A program made the translations under genes and the position numbers. From assembly GCA_031265015.1 (NCBI GenBank), contig JAISDG010000162.1:1-15378 (forward strand): a stretch of DNA of 15,378 bases. The letters are read 5' to 3'. The stretch comes from Spirochaetaceae bacterium. GTDB lineage: Bacteria > Spirochaetota > Spirochaetia > Treponematales > Breznakiellaceae. How positions within the stretch are numbered: the first letter of the stretch is position 1; the number at the start of each line of letters is the position of its first letter. Positions 7,476 to 15,002 of the stretch are shown here, in pieces. Under the pieces are notes generated by a model. It was not told the DNA's origin. It ran no database searches and was given only the letters and a program-made list of their open reading frames with translations.

Positions 7476-7981
7476 GGGGAGCGGGCCTTTTCAGAGGGCG
7501 GATTTTTTTCGGACAAATCTGCCGGACGGTTCTGCTGCTGTCTGCCGGAACAGGGCTTTTTGCCCAGAATGCCGGGAGCGGATCCGCCGGTTCCGTGCCG
7601 CCGGTTCCCTGGGACTTTTCCCCTTCCTTCAATGTCTTTAAGCCCGTTCCCCTGGCCGGCCCGGAGACGGATCCCGCGGACGAAAGTATCACCGCGGGAA
7701 AACCCCAGTGGGTTAAAGACCTGCGGCGGGCGGAGATCATCGCCTTCGGTTCTTTCCCCTTTACGCTCTTTTTTACAAAAACTTTTATCGATCTGTACCG
7801 GACCGCGGCCCACGACTGGGACCGGCGTTACGCTCCCTGGCCCTTTAAGGCCGCGGGTGCGGTCGCCATGGAGGGCGATCAAATTAAAATGATGTTTACC
7901 ATTGCCGTTTCCGCTTCCCTGGCCATAAGCGTTACCGATTACATTATCGTGCGGTACAAGCGATCCAGGGCGGAAGAGTGA
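7472..7981 (+). CDS. Exported/membrane protein of unknown function
   Basis: 169 residues, GTG start overlapping the yggS stop. I do not recognise the family. A basic N-terminus and hydrophobic run (about 18-31, ending TGLFAQ) look like a signal peptide cut after Ala31. A Pro-rich linker (40-75) precedes two hydrophobic segments near 88-104 and 139-160; between them lies an Arg/Trp-rich stretch (HDWDRRYAPWPF). The C-terminus is basic (RYKRSR), which would place it inside the cell if both segments span the membrane. The tight overlap with yggS and the RluD-like gene suggests it is a true gene in the operon rather than a chance frame. Confidence 0.7.
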   Translation: MRGAGLFRGRIFFGQICRTVLLLSAGTGLFAQNAGSGSAGSVPPVPWDFSPSFNVFKPVPLAGPETDPADESITAGKPQWVKDLRRAEIIAFGSFPFTLFFTKTFIDLYRTAAHDWDRRYAPWPFKAAGAVAMEGDQIKMMFTIAVSASLAISVTDYIIVRYKRSRAEE

Positions 7982-8994
7982 TGGACAGCTGCCGCTACTC
8001 GGGCAGGGCGGAAGGGCTGCCCGGCAAAATAAGGCTGGACCGCTATGCCGCGGAATATCTAAAACTCTTAAGCCGGTCTCAGATAAAAAGCCGGGCCCTG
8101 GAAGCAAAGATCAACGGTAAAAAGGTAAAGATTTCCCGTCCGGTTCAAACCGGGGATCTGGTGGAACTTTCCTGGCTTGCCTCCGCTCCCCTCTTTCTGG
8201 AACCGGAAGAAATCCCCCTGGACCTTATCTACGAAGACCGGCGGTGCGTTGTGATCAACAAGCCCCAGGGTATGGTGGTACACCCCGGAGCGGGGAACCC
8301 TTCCGGCACGCTGGCAAACGCCCTGTTGTGGAGGCGGCTGTACTCATCAGGGGAGCCGGCGGAGGGATCTGCCGGGCCGGAAAATCCCCCTCCGCCGGAT
8401 CTTTCCCTGCGGACCGGTATCGTGCACCGGCTGGACAAGGACACGTCGGGGGTGATTATCGCCGCTTATGACGACGAGGCCCTGGCCCTGCTCTCCGCCC
8501 AGTTCAAGGAGCGGACCGTACAAAAACGTTACCTTGCCCTGGTGCAGGGAACGCCGGAGGAAACCGCGGGCAGCATTCATGCCCGGCTGATACGGGATCC
8601 CCGGGACCGTAAGCGGTTTGCCGTTGTTCCGCCGGATCCCCGGCCCGGGCGTTCCCTTCCGCCGGAGCTTCGGGGCCTTCCCGCCGGTAAAGCCGCCCTG
8701 ACCCGGTACCGGGTGCTTAAATCCTGGAAGGACTATTCTTTCGTGCTGCTCAAACCGAAAACCGGAAGAACCCATCAGCTTCGCCTTCACCTGCAATACC
8801 TGGGGCATCCTATCCTGGGGGATCCCCTTTACGGGTCCCGGGATAAAAGATTCCCCGCCGCCGCGATGATGCTGCACGCCTGGACCCTTTCCCTTGTCCT
8901 GCCGGGCCAGGAAAGGTCCTCCTCTTTTCGAGCCCCCCTGCCGGAACGCTTTAGCTCTCTTATCGCCGAACTGAACCGGAGGCCGGAGTCTTGA
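7981..8994 (+). CDS. rluD: RluD-like 23S rRNA pseudouridine synthase (S4 plus RluA-type domain)
   Basis: RluA-family synthases turn specific uridines in RNA into pseudouridine; RluD acts on helix 69 of 23S rRNA. An S4-type RNA-binding region is at about 14-66 (IRLDRYAAEYL, SRSQIKSRALEAKINGKKV). The catalytic domain follows with VINKPQGMVVHPG (91-103), the catalytic Asp152 in HRLDKDTSG (149-157), and KTGRTHQLRLHLQYLGHPILGDPLYG. The 337-residue length fits RluD. ATG at 7981 shares its A with the preceding stop (TGATG); an in-frame GTG at 7978 is the alternative. A Pro-rich insert (about 122-142) sits before the catalytic motif. RluA, RluC and RluD cannot be told apart with certainty by eye. Confidence 0.88.
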   Translation: MDSCRYSGRAEGLPGKIRLDRYAAEYLKLLSRSQIKSRALEAKINGKKVKISRPVQTGDLVELSWLASAPLFLEPEEIPLDLIYEDRRCVVINKPQGMVVHPGAGNPSGTLANALLWRRLYSSGEPAEGSAGPENPPPPDLSLRTGIVHRLDKDTSGVIIAAYDDEALALLSAQFKERTVQKRYLALVQGTPEETAGSIHARLIRDPRDRKRFAVVPPDPRPGRSLPPELRGLPAGKAALTRYRVLKSWKDYSFVLLKPKTGRTHQLRLHLQYLGHPILGDPLYGSRDKRFPAAAMMLHAWTLSLVLPGQERSSSFRAPLPERFSSLIAELNRRPES

Positions 8995-9027
8995 TCGGGA
9001 CGTTCGGATCCCGCCGGGGATAAGCTT

Positions 9028-9768
9028 GTGGATGATTTCCGGATCGCCCCCGGCGCTGTTCCCGGCATTGTCGCGGAAACTTCCGGGTACCTGGCCGTGT
9101 ACAAACCCCCGCGGATGCATACCGCCCCCCTCCGCGAGGGGGAGGAGGGAACCCTCCTTGCCTGGACCGCGGGATATTTTCCCGAAGTGTCCGCGGCACA
9201 GTGCGGGGGACATAGGCCGGTTGAAGGAGGGCTGCTGCACCGGCTGGACTATGAAACCCACGGTTTGGTCCTTATTGCCCGGACCCGCGAAACATGGGAA
9301 AACTTTGCGGCCCAGCAGGAACGGGGGCTCTTTGTCAAGGAATACGAGGCCTATTCCGAAGGACCGGAAATTTTTCCGCCGGGGTTCGGGCCTTTTTCCG
9401 GGGAACTTTCTTTCGGCCCCTTCCGTATTGAAAGCCGTTTCCGGCCCTATGGGCCGGGCCGGAAGCAGGTGCGGCCGGAAGCGGCGGGTACAGATAGCGC
9501 GGGTACACGCCGCGCCGCCGAATATGTTACCGAAGGAAAAGCGGTTCCCTTTATGGGCGGCCGGTATTTCTTTCTGCGGATAGCCAAAGGCTTCCGCCAC
9601 CAGATCCGCTGCCACCTGGCCTGGGCCCGCTGGCCCCTGGTTAACGACGGGGTGTACGGCGGCAAAAACTCCGGCGGGCCGGAGGCCTTTTTGGCCCTGC
9701 GCGCTTCGGCCCTGGAGTTTACCGATCCCCGGAGCGGTGAACGGAAGCGCATCGTCCTGGGGGCATGA
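9028..9768 (+). CDS. RluA-family pseudouridine synthase without S4 domain
   Basis: 246 residues with GTG start at 9028 after a GGGGA at 9016-9020; the same frame is closed by the RluD-like stop at 8992-8994, so no longer version exists. YLAVYKPPRMHTAP (21-34) and LLHRLDYETHGL (69-80, catalytic Asp74) identify the family, and KGFRHQIRCHLAWARWPLVNDGVYGG is the usual C-terminal motif. No S4 domain precedes it, which is typical of the RluA/TruC side of the family. Its RNA target is not evident. It directly follows another synthase of the family, and its last 50 nt overlap the end of folC on the other strand. Confidence 0.85.
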   Translation: MDDFRIAPGAVPGIVAETSGYLAVYKPPRMHTAPLREGEEGTLLAWTAGYFPEVSAAQCGGHRPVEGGLLHRLDYETHGLVLIARTRETWENFAAQQERGLFVKEYEAYSEGPEIFPPGFGPFSGELSFGPFRIESRFRPYGPGRKQVRPEAAGTDSAGTRRAAEYVTEGKAVPFMGGRYFFLRIAKGFRHQIRCHLAWARWPLVNDGVYGGKNSGGPEAFLALRASALEFTDPRSGERKRIVLGA

Positions 9769-11197
9769 GTATGTTCCGTACTTCCCCGGCAAGATAAAAG
9801 GAACCGCAGACCAGCAAAGGAAGCCCCCGTTCTTTCGCGTATCCCGAGGCTTCGGTTAACGCTTCCGCCGTATCGGGAATAAGTAAGATTTCCGGCGGGG
9901 TGCTTCCGGTCCGTTTCCCTTCGGCTTCCGCGCTGCGCATAAATGCTTCGTATACCGCCTGAGGTCTGCTGTCCCTGGCCTTTCCCGGAGCGGTGATAAT
10001 GTGCCGGGAAAAACGGGGAACCAGGATCCCCGCCATGGTTTCCGCGTCCTTGTCGGAGGCGCAGCCGAAAAGCAGAATCCCCTCGCCGTACAGTTCGCTG
10101 AACGTAGCGGCGCACTGGGTAACGCTCACCGGCGTATGGGCGCCGTCAAGGATCAGTGGCGGATATTTATCCAGGCGTTCAAAGCGGGCGGGAAGGGAAA
10201 GTTCCCCAAGACCGCCGGGACAGTCCGGCAGATTGGGAAAAGCGGTGCGGACCGCCAGTACCGCCAGCGCGGCGTTGCCCACCTGGATTCTGCCGGGAAT
10301 GGGAACGGTAAGAACCGCCTCCTTAGCGGACGCTTCCCCTGAAAAACCGGGGGAGCCCCCGGCTTCAAGGGGAACGGCTGCCCGGAAAGCGTCCGCCGGA
10401 GAATTGGAAAAGCGCAGGGTACAGTCCGTTCCCTCCCGGTGTATCCGTATGTTCCGGATCTCCACATGGTCCGGAAGGTACAAAAGCGGAGCGTTCCGTT
10501 CCGCGGCGGTTTTGACAAAAACTTCCCGGACCGTGTCTCCCTGTTCCGCCAGAACCACGGGCCGTCCGGCTTTAATAATCCCCGCCTTTTCCGCGGCAAT
10601 CGCCTCCAGGGTATTCCCCAAAAATCCGGTATGCTCCTTTTCGATGATCGTAATCACCGAGACAAGGGGATCAACAATATTGGTGGCGTCAAGTCTTCCC
10701 CCAAGGCCGGTCTCGACCACCAGTGCCTCGCAGCGGGCGATCCGGGCACAGAGAAAAAAGTACAGGGTGGCCAGTTCAAAAAATGTCGGTTCCCCGCCGG
10801 ACCGCAGCGAATCTTTGTAATTCCGGTAGACCTGCCGCAGTTCTTTCCCCGCCGCGGCGTATACCGGTTCGGGAAAAAAGCCGCCGCCCAGGCTGATCCG
10901 TTCCCGCCAGTTGCTGACATGGGGGGACATGTAACGGGCGGTCTTTTTTCCCGCGGCTTCCAGTATGGATGCGATCATTGCCGTTACCGAACCCTTTCCC
11001 TTGGAACCGGCGATGTGCAGTATGGGGGCGGACTTTTCCGGATGATCCGCCATGTCCGCCAGGATCCTTATACGGTCAAGTTTAAAATGTTCTTCCGCCG
11101 CAGAAGCGGCCTTTCCTCCAAGCCCCCCTTCCAGGCTGATAAACGAACAGAGCCAGGAATATATTTTTTCACTTTCCGGAGCGTCCATAGTATCCAC
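9719..11197 (-). CDS. folC: Folylpolyglutamate synthase / dihydrofolate synthase
   Basis: 492 residues of the Mur-ligase superfamily. FolC joins L-glutamate to dihydropteroate and/or extends the polyglutamate tail of folates, using ATP, in the cytoplasm. The ATP loop is GSKGKGS (64-70), followed by YMSPHVSNWRERI, VETGLGGRLDATN (161-173), EHTGFLGNTLEAIAAEKAGIIK (split around His189), and in the C-terminal domain LPARFERLD and LILDGAHTP. Two starts are possible: GTG at 11197, preceded by GGGGATGA, and ATG at 11188. Whether it has both activities cannot be told. The final 15 or so residues after VRNIL are encoded inside the overlap with the convergent synthase gene and look like a dispensable tail. 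The gene is divergent from murC across 55 bp. Confidence 0.92.
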   Translation of the reverse strand: MDTMDAPESEKIYSWLCSFISLEGGLGGKAASAAEEHFKLDRIRILADMADHPEKSAPILHIAGSKGKGSVTAMIASILEAAGKKTARYMSPHVSNWRERISLGGGFFPEPVYAAAGKELRQVYRNYKDSLRSGGEPTFFELATLYFFLCARIARCEALVVETGLGGRLDATNIVDPLVSVITIIEKEHTGFLGNTLEAIAAEKAGIIKAGRPVVLAEQGDTVREVFVKTAAERNAPLLYLPDHVEIRNIRIHREGTDCTLRFSNSPADAFRAAVPLEAGGSPGFSGEASAKEAVLTVPIPGRIQVGNAALAVLAVRTAFPNLPDCPGGLGELSLPARFERLDKYPPLILDGAHTPVSVTQCAATFSELYGEGILLFGCASDKDAETMAGILVPRFSRHIITAPGKARDSRPQAVYEAFMRSAEAEGKRTGSTPPEILLIPDTAEALTEASGYAKERGLPLLVCGSFYLAGEVRNILMPPGRCASVHRSGDR

Positions 11198-11218
11198 TCA
11201 TCCCCAATCCCCTCATTA

Positions 11219-11248
11219 TTGAAAAAAAAAGAAACATGGTCTACCATG
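11219..11248. promoter_or_regulatory. Divergent folC-murC control region with palindrome
   Basis: CATGGT (11235-11240) and ACCATG (11243-11248) form a perfect inverted repeat with a 2-nt centre, ending four bases before the murC ATG. Nine A residues run at 11222-11230. On the + strand TTGAAA (11219-11224), a 17-nt gap and TACCAT (11242-11247) give a weak promoter match; on the - strand TAGACC, 17 nt and AATAAT give another. Both share the palindrome, which could therefore be an operator acting on both genes. These are weak matches by eye. Confidence 0.35.
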
Positions 11249-11252
11249 AAGC

Positions 11253-12758
11253 ATGGATTTGGGAACGCTCCTTGCCCGGGGCGGAAAGGTGTATTTTATC
11301 GGCATCAAGGGAACGGGAATGTGCGCCCTGGCGGAGCTGTTTCACGATTCGGGGCTGGACATTTCCGGTTCCGACCGTTCCGAGGTTTTTTATACCGACG
11401 CGATCCTTTCGGAGCTGGGGATCCCGTATTACGAAAATTTTGATTCCGCCCACGTGCCCCGGGACGCCCGGCTGGCGGTTCATTCCGCAGCATACAATGC
11501 CGAAACCAATCCGGAAATGGCCGAAGTTCTGCGGCTGGGTATTCCCCTGGTCAAGTATACCGACGCTCTGGGGGCCTATTCCGCCCTCTTTGATTCAACA
11601 GGTATCGCGGGGGTCCACGGCAAAACCACCACCACCGCGATGATCGGCGCCCTGTTCCGGGCCGCGGCGCTTCCCGCTAGGGTCCTGGCGGGAAGCGCCG
11701 TATCGGCCTTCGGGGGACGATCCACCCTCAGCCTGGGGAACAAATATTTCGCGGCGGAAACCTGTGAATACCGCCGGCATTTTCTGGCCTTCTATCCCCG
11801 CAGGATCGTGCTGACCAGCGTGGAAAGCGATCATCAGGATTATTTTCCTGAGTATGAGGATATCAGGGACGCCTTCCTGGAATACGCGGACAGGCTTCCC
11901 CCGGGAGGGATCCTCGTCTACTGCGCCGACGACGGGGGGGCGGCCGAAGTGGCGGATACGATCCGCCGGCGGCGGTCCGATCTGGCCTTTCTCCCCTACG
12001 GTTTCAGCGCGCCGGGTCCTTTCAGGATAGAGCGTTATGCCGCGGCGGACGAAAGGACCCGTTTTACCCTGGCCGCTTTTCCCGGTACGGAGTTTAAGCT
12101 GCGGGTTCCGGGAAAACACTGCGTTACGGACGCCGCCGCCGCCCTGGCTTTAACCGGCATTCTGATTGGGGAAGAACGCCGCGGCGGCCCCCCGGCGGCG
12201 GGGACGGATCCGGCGGGAGTAAACAGCTGGACCGCGGAACAGACACGCCTGGCCGCGGAAGCCCTTGAGGCCTTTGCCGGTTCCCGCCGCCGTTCGGAAA
12301 TTCTTGGGGAGGCGGCGGGTATACTCTTTATGGATGATTACGGCCATCATCCCACCGCGGTAAAAGCCACCCTCCGGGGATTGAAGGAATTTTATCCCCG
12401 GCGGCGGCTGGTTGTCAGTTTTATGAGCCATACCTATACCAGAACCGCGGCGCTGCTGGATGATTTTGCCGCGTCCCTTTTGCCCGCGGACAAGGTGTTT
12501 CTCCATAAAATCTACGGCTCGGCCCGGGAAGTGTATTCGGGGGGAGTTACCGGCGCGGTTCTTTTTGAAAAAACAAAAGAGCTGTTTGGGAATTCCGGCC
12601 GGAAAAATTGCGTGTACTATGTCGAAGAACCGGAAGCTGCCGCCGGGGAACTTAAAGCGCTCCTTAAACCGGGGGATCTCTTTATTACCATGGGAGCGGG
12701 GGATAACTGGCGGCTCGGGAAAAACCTTTTTCTTTCGTACCGGGGAAACGCCTTGTGA
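11253..12758 (+). CDS. murC: UDP-N-acetylmuramate--L-alanine ligase
   Basis: 501 residues. MurC adds the first amino acid (L-Ala) to UDP-MurNAc with ATP hydrolysis in cytoplasmic peptidoglycan synthesis. The N-terminal UDP-binding domain shows YFIGIKGTGMCALAELF (14-30); the ATP loop is GVHGKTTTT (120-128); the central domain has ETCEYRRHFL (169-178) and TSVESDHQDYF (188-198), and VPGKHCVTDAAAAL (285-298); the C-terminal domain has DDYGHHPTAV (361-370) and SHTYTRTAAL (392-401). A Gly/Pro-rich insert at about 308-326 separates the central and C-terminal domains. The ATG has no clear ribosome site, which fits either a very short or leaderless transcript. The stop overlaps the next start (GTGA). 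Confidence 0.95.
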   Translation: MDLGTLLARGGKVYFIGIKGTGMCALAELFHDSGLDISGSDRSEVFYTDAILSELGIPYYENFDSAHVPRDARLAVHSAAYNAETNPEMAEVLRLGIPLVKYTDALGAYSALFDSTGIAGVHGKTTTTAMIGALFRAAALPARVLAGSAVSAFGGRSTLSLGNKYFAAETCEYRRHFLAFYPRRIVLTSVESDHQDYFPEYEDIRDAFLEYADRLPPGGILVYCADDGGAAEVADTIRRRRSDLAFLPYGFSAPGPFRIERYAAADERTRFTLAAFPGTEFKLRVPGKHCVTDAAAALALTGILIGEERRGGPPAAGTDPAGVNSWTAEQTRLAAEALEAFAGSRRRSEILGEAAGILFMDDYGHHPTAVKATLRGLKEFYPRRRLVVSFMSHTYTRTAALLDDFAASLLPADKVFLHKIYGSAREVYSGGVTGAVLFEKTKELFGNSGRKNCVYYVEEPEAAAGELKALLKPGDLFITMGAGDNWRLGKNLFLSYRGNAL

Positions 12759-13621
12759 AAAGCATGACCGGCTACGGCTGGGCGGAACATCAGGACGGCG
12801 AATGTTCCCTCTCGGTGGAAATCAAGGGCTGCAACAACCGTTACCTGGACATTGTTATAACCCTTCCTCCCTTTCTTTCGGCCCTGGAAAAACCGGTTAG
12901 GGAATACCTGGGTGAGCGCTGCCGCCGGGGCAGGGTTGAAGTGTTCCTGCGTTACCGGGAGACCGGCGCCCCCTTTTCCGTTTCCCTGAACAGGGAAGCG
13001 GCCAGGGCGTATTGGGAAGCGGCCGCCGAAGCGGCCCGCTTTTTGGGAACGGAAGAACGGCCCGGACTGGATATGATTCTTGGGATGGAAGGGGTGCTTG
13101 AAACGGATCGGAACCGCGATTCCCGGAAAGCCCTGGAGCGAATCGTTCCCCTGCTTGAAAAGGCCGCGGCGGATTTTGAAAACGACCGCTGCCGGGAAGG
13201 GGAGCATACCCGGGCGGACATCATGGCCCGTCTTGACATGCTGGAACAATCCCGGAGCAGGGTGGCTTCGCACAGCGGGGATATGGAGGTCCTGTTTAAG
13301 GAACAGGTAAAAAGCAGGTTCTTTGAACTTTTGGGTGAAAAAACCGATGAAAACCGGGTCTATGCCGAAACCGCGGCCCTCCTGGTTAAATATACGATTT
13401 CCGAAGAGCTGTCCCGCCTTGATTCCCACCTGAAGGAATTCCGGGTGGAGACGGAACGGAACCCCAGTCCCGGAAAAAAGCTTGACTTTCTCTGCCAGGA
13501 GATCAACCGGGAAATCAATACCATCGGTTCCAAGGCCGTCATCCTTGACGTCAGCAGGGAAGTGGTGTCCATGAAGGACGCCCTTGAAAGTATCAGGGAA
13601 CAGCTGCGCAATGTGGAATAG
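12755..13621 (+). CDS. yicC: YicC/YloC-family endoribonuclease
   Basis: 288 residues, the family's normal size. The N-terminus MKSMTGYGWAE and the following VEIKGCNNRYLDI are the family signature, and the C-terminal block (REINTIGSKA, then SREVVSMKDALESIREQLRNVE) is the DUF1732 end. E. coli YicC and B. subtilis YloC have been shown to be endoribonucleases of a separate fold; the target here is unknown. The middle (about 110-200) is helical and charged. GTG start shares bases with the murC stop, so translation is likely coupled. It precedes the cytidylate kinase gene by 10 bp, in the same way that yicC often precedes gmk in other bacteria. Confidence 0.9.
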   Translation: MKSMTGYGWAEHQDGECSLSVEIKGCNNRYLDIVITLPPFLSALEKPVREYLGERCRRGRVEVFLRYRETGAPFSVSLNREAARAYWEAAAEAARFLGTEERPGLDMILGMEGVLETDRNRDSRKALERIVPLLEKAAADFENDRCREGEHTRADIMARLDMLEQSRSRVASHSGDMEVLFKEQVKSRFFELLGEKTDENRVYAETAALLVKYTISEELSRLDSHLKEFRVETERNPSPGKKLDFLCQEINREINTIGSKAVILDVSREVVSMKDALESIREQLRNVE

Positions 13622-13631
13622 GGGGATGTAG

Positions 13632-14174
13632 TTGCGGGGTATAAAAATCGCCGTTTCGGGAAAGAGCGGCTGCGGAAACACCACCGTCAGCCGCCTTACC
13701 GCGGAAAAGCTGGGATTAACATTTATTAATTTTACCTTTCGCAGCCTGGCCGAAGAAAGAAACATGAGCCTCAGGGGAGTGCTGGAGAAGGCCGCTCTGG
13801 ACGAGTGGTGGGACAGGGAAGTTGACTCCAGGCAGGTAAAACTTGCCCGGGAGGCCCGGGGCTGCGTGCTGGGTTCCCGGCTTGCCATCTGGATGCTTAC
13901 CGAAGCGGATCTTAAGGTATACCTTAGGGCGCTGCCCGAAACCAGGGCGGACCGTATTATCCTGCGGGAAGGGGGAAACATGGCGGAGGTAGCCGCCTTT
14001 ACCGAAGAACGGGACAGGCAGGACCGGGAGCGGTACAAACGGATTTACAATATAGACAACGATGATTATGCTTTTGCGGATCTCATTATTGATACCGACA
14101 TGATGAACCCCGAAGAAATTACCGATGCGATTATCAAAGCGGCAGAAGAGCGAATTCAGAAAAACCATCCTTGA
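13632..14174 (+). CDS. cmk: Archaeal-type cytidylate kinase-like protein
   Basis: 180 residues, shorter than the bacterial Cmk of about 225 and resembling the archaeal cytidylate kinase type: IKIAVSGKSGCGNTTVSRLTAEKLGL at the N-terminus, then NMSLRGVLEKA, DSRQVKLAREARGCVLGSRLAIWML, a lid-like region rich in Arg (ADRIILREG, DRQDRERYKRIYNID) and DLIIDTDMMNPEEI at the end. The expected reaction is phosphorylation of CMP or dCMP by ATP. The phosphate loop reads GKSGCGNTT (10-18), with Asn16 where a Lys is usual. TTG start after AGGGGGA (13620-13626); an ATG at 13626 runs straight into TAG. The last 50 nt overlap the next gene. Confidence 0.82.
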   Translation: MRGIKIAVSGKSGCGNTTVSRLTAEKLGLTFINFTFRSLAEERNMSLRGVLEKAALDEWWDREVDSRQVKLAREARGCVLGSRLAIWMLTEADLKVYLRALPETRADRIILREGGNMAEVAAFTEERDRQDRERYKRIYNIDNDDYAFADLIIDTDMMNPEEITDAIIKAAEERIQKNHP

Positions 14175-14967
14175 TTATTACGCGGTTTGGGGCCGGTCTT
14201 TCCCCTGGCGCCGTAGTTCCGCCCCCGATCCCTGGGGTGTACTGGTGTCGGAATACATGCTCCAGCAGACCCAGACCCGGCGGGTTATTCCATACTGGGA
14301 ACGGTGGATGCGGCTCTGGCCTGCTCCGCGGGATCTGGCCGGAGCTCCCCTGGAAAGGGTGCTGAAGGAATGGAGCGGTCTGGGGTATAACCGGCGGGCA
14401 CAAAAACTCCGGGAATGTGCCGGGGCAATTACGGAACGGTACGGCGGCAAGGTGCCCCGAACGCCGGAGGAGCTTATCACCCTGCCCGGCATCGGTCCCT
14501 ATACATCGGGAGCCGTGGCCTGTTTTGCCTGGAATTATCCGGCGGTTTTTGTCGAAACCAATATCCGGTCGGTGTATATCCATTTTTTCTTTCAGAAGAA
14601 AACCGGCGTGGAAGATAAAGAACTTTTTCCCCTGGTACAGGAGACCATAGACCGGTCCAATCCCCGGGTCTGGTACTGGGCCTTAATGGATTACGGCGCA
14701 GAACTGAAAAAGCTTACCCCGAACCCTGGCCGAAAAAGCCTCCATTATGCCAGGCAAAGCCCCTTTGAGGGTTCCTTCCGGCAGATCCGCGGCGCGCTTA
14801 TCCGGGTCCTTTCACGGGAAGGCCCCCGGAATGCCGCGGCCCTCCGGGAAGAAATACAAAAAACCCTCAAGGATGTAGAGGATAGGGATTACGACAGGGC
14901 GCTGGAAGTACTGGAAAAGGAAATGATGGTGGCCGAGGAACAGGGCGTATACAGGATAAGAGGTTGA
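14125..14967 (+). CDS. mutY: MutY-like DNA glycosylase, clusterless, with Glu in place of the catalytic Asp
   Basis: 280 residues of the helix-hairpin-helix glycosylase superfamily. FRKTILDYYAVWGRSFPWR and VLVSEYMLQQTQTRRVIPYWERW (with Glu43, matching the catalytic Glu of MutY) and the hairpin LPGIGPYTSGAV (120-131) are MutY-like; MutY removes A paired with 8-oxoG. Three departures are seen: the motif LDGN is VETN (143-146), putting Glu144 where the second catalytic Asp lies; there are only two Cys (98 and 133), so the C-terminal four-Cys iron-sulfur cluster is missing; and the protein is about 70 residues shorter than E. coli MutY, lacking the NUDIX-like 8-oxoG domain. ATG at 14125 is needed to keep the FRK helix, and overlaps cmk by 50 nt. 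MutY role is likely but not certain. Confidence 0.8.
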   Translation: MRLSKRQKSEFRKTILDYYAVWGRSFPWRRSSAPDPWGVLVSEYMLQQTQTRRVIPYWERWMRLWPAPRDLAGAPLERVLKEWSGLGYNRRAQKLRECAGAITERYGGKVPRTPEELITLPGIGPYTSGAVACFAWNYPAVFVETNIRSVYIHFFFQKKTGVEDKELFPLVQETIDRSNPRVWYWALMDYGAELKKLTPNPGRKSLHYARQSPFEGSFRQIRGALIRVLSREGPRNAAALREEIQKTLKDVEDRDYDRALEVLEKEMMVAEEQGVYRIRG

Positions 14968-14992
14968 CAAATATTGTACATACTGGTATATT
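14964..14992 (+). promoter_or_regulatory. Sigma-70-type promoter of tRNA-Gly
   Basis: TTGACA (14964-14969), a 17-nt spacer, and TATATT (14987-14992) preceded by TGG, an extended -10. The -35 box contains the TGA stop of the mutY-like gene. Predicted transcription start is near 14999, about four bases before the tRNA. This is the best promoter match in the window. Confidence 0.85.
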
Positions 14993-15002
14993 CCTGGTAC
15001 GT

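Noticed and set aside
8347..9792. 481-codon open frame on the - strand opposite both pseudouridine synthases
   Set aside because: It mirrors two well-supported genes and shows no recognisable motif.
11236..11643. Earlier ATG at 11236 as the murC start
   Set aside because: It is in another frame; the murC frame begins with ATG at 11253 and gives the expected N-terminus.
12617..14038. 473-codon open frame on the - strand opposite yicC and cmk
   Set aside because: It runs across three genes of the opposite strand and has low-complexity Ser/Arg composition at its start.
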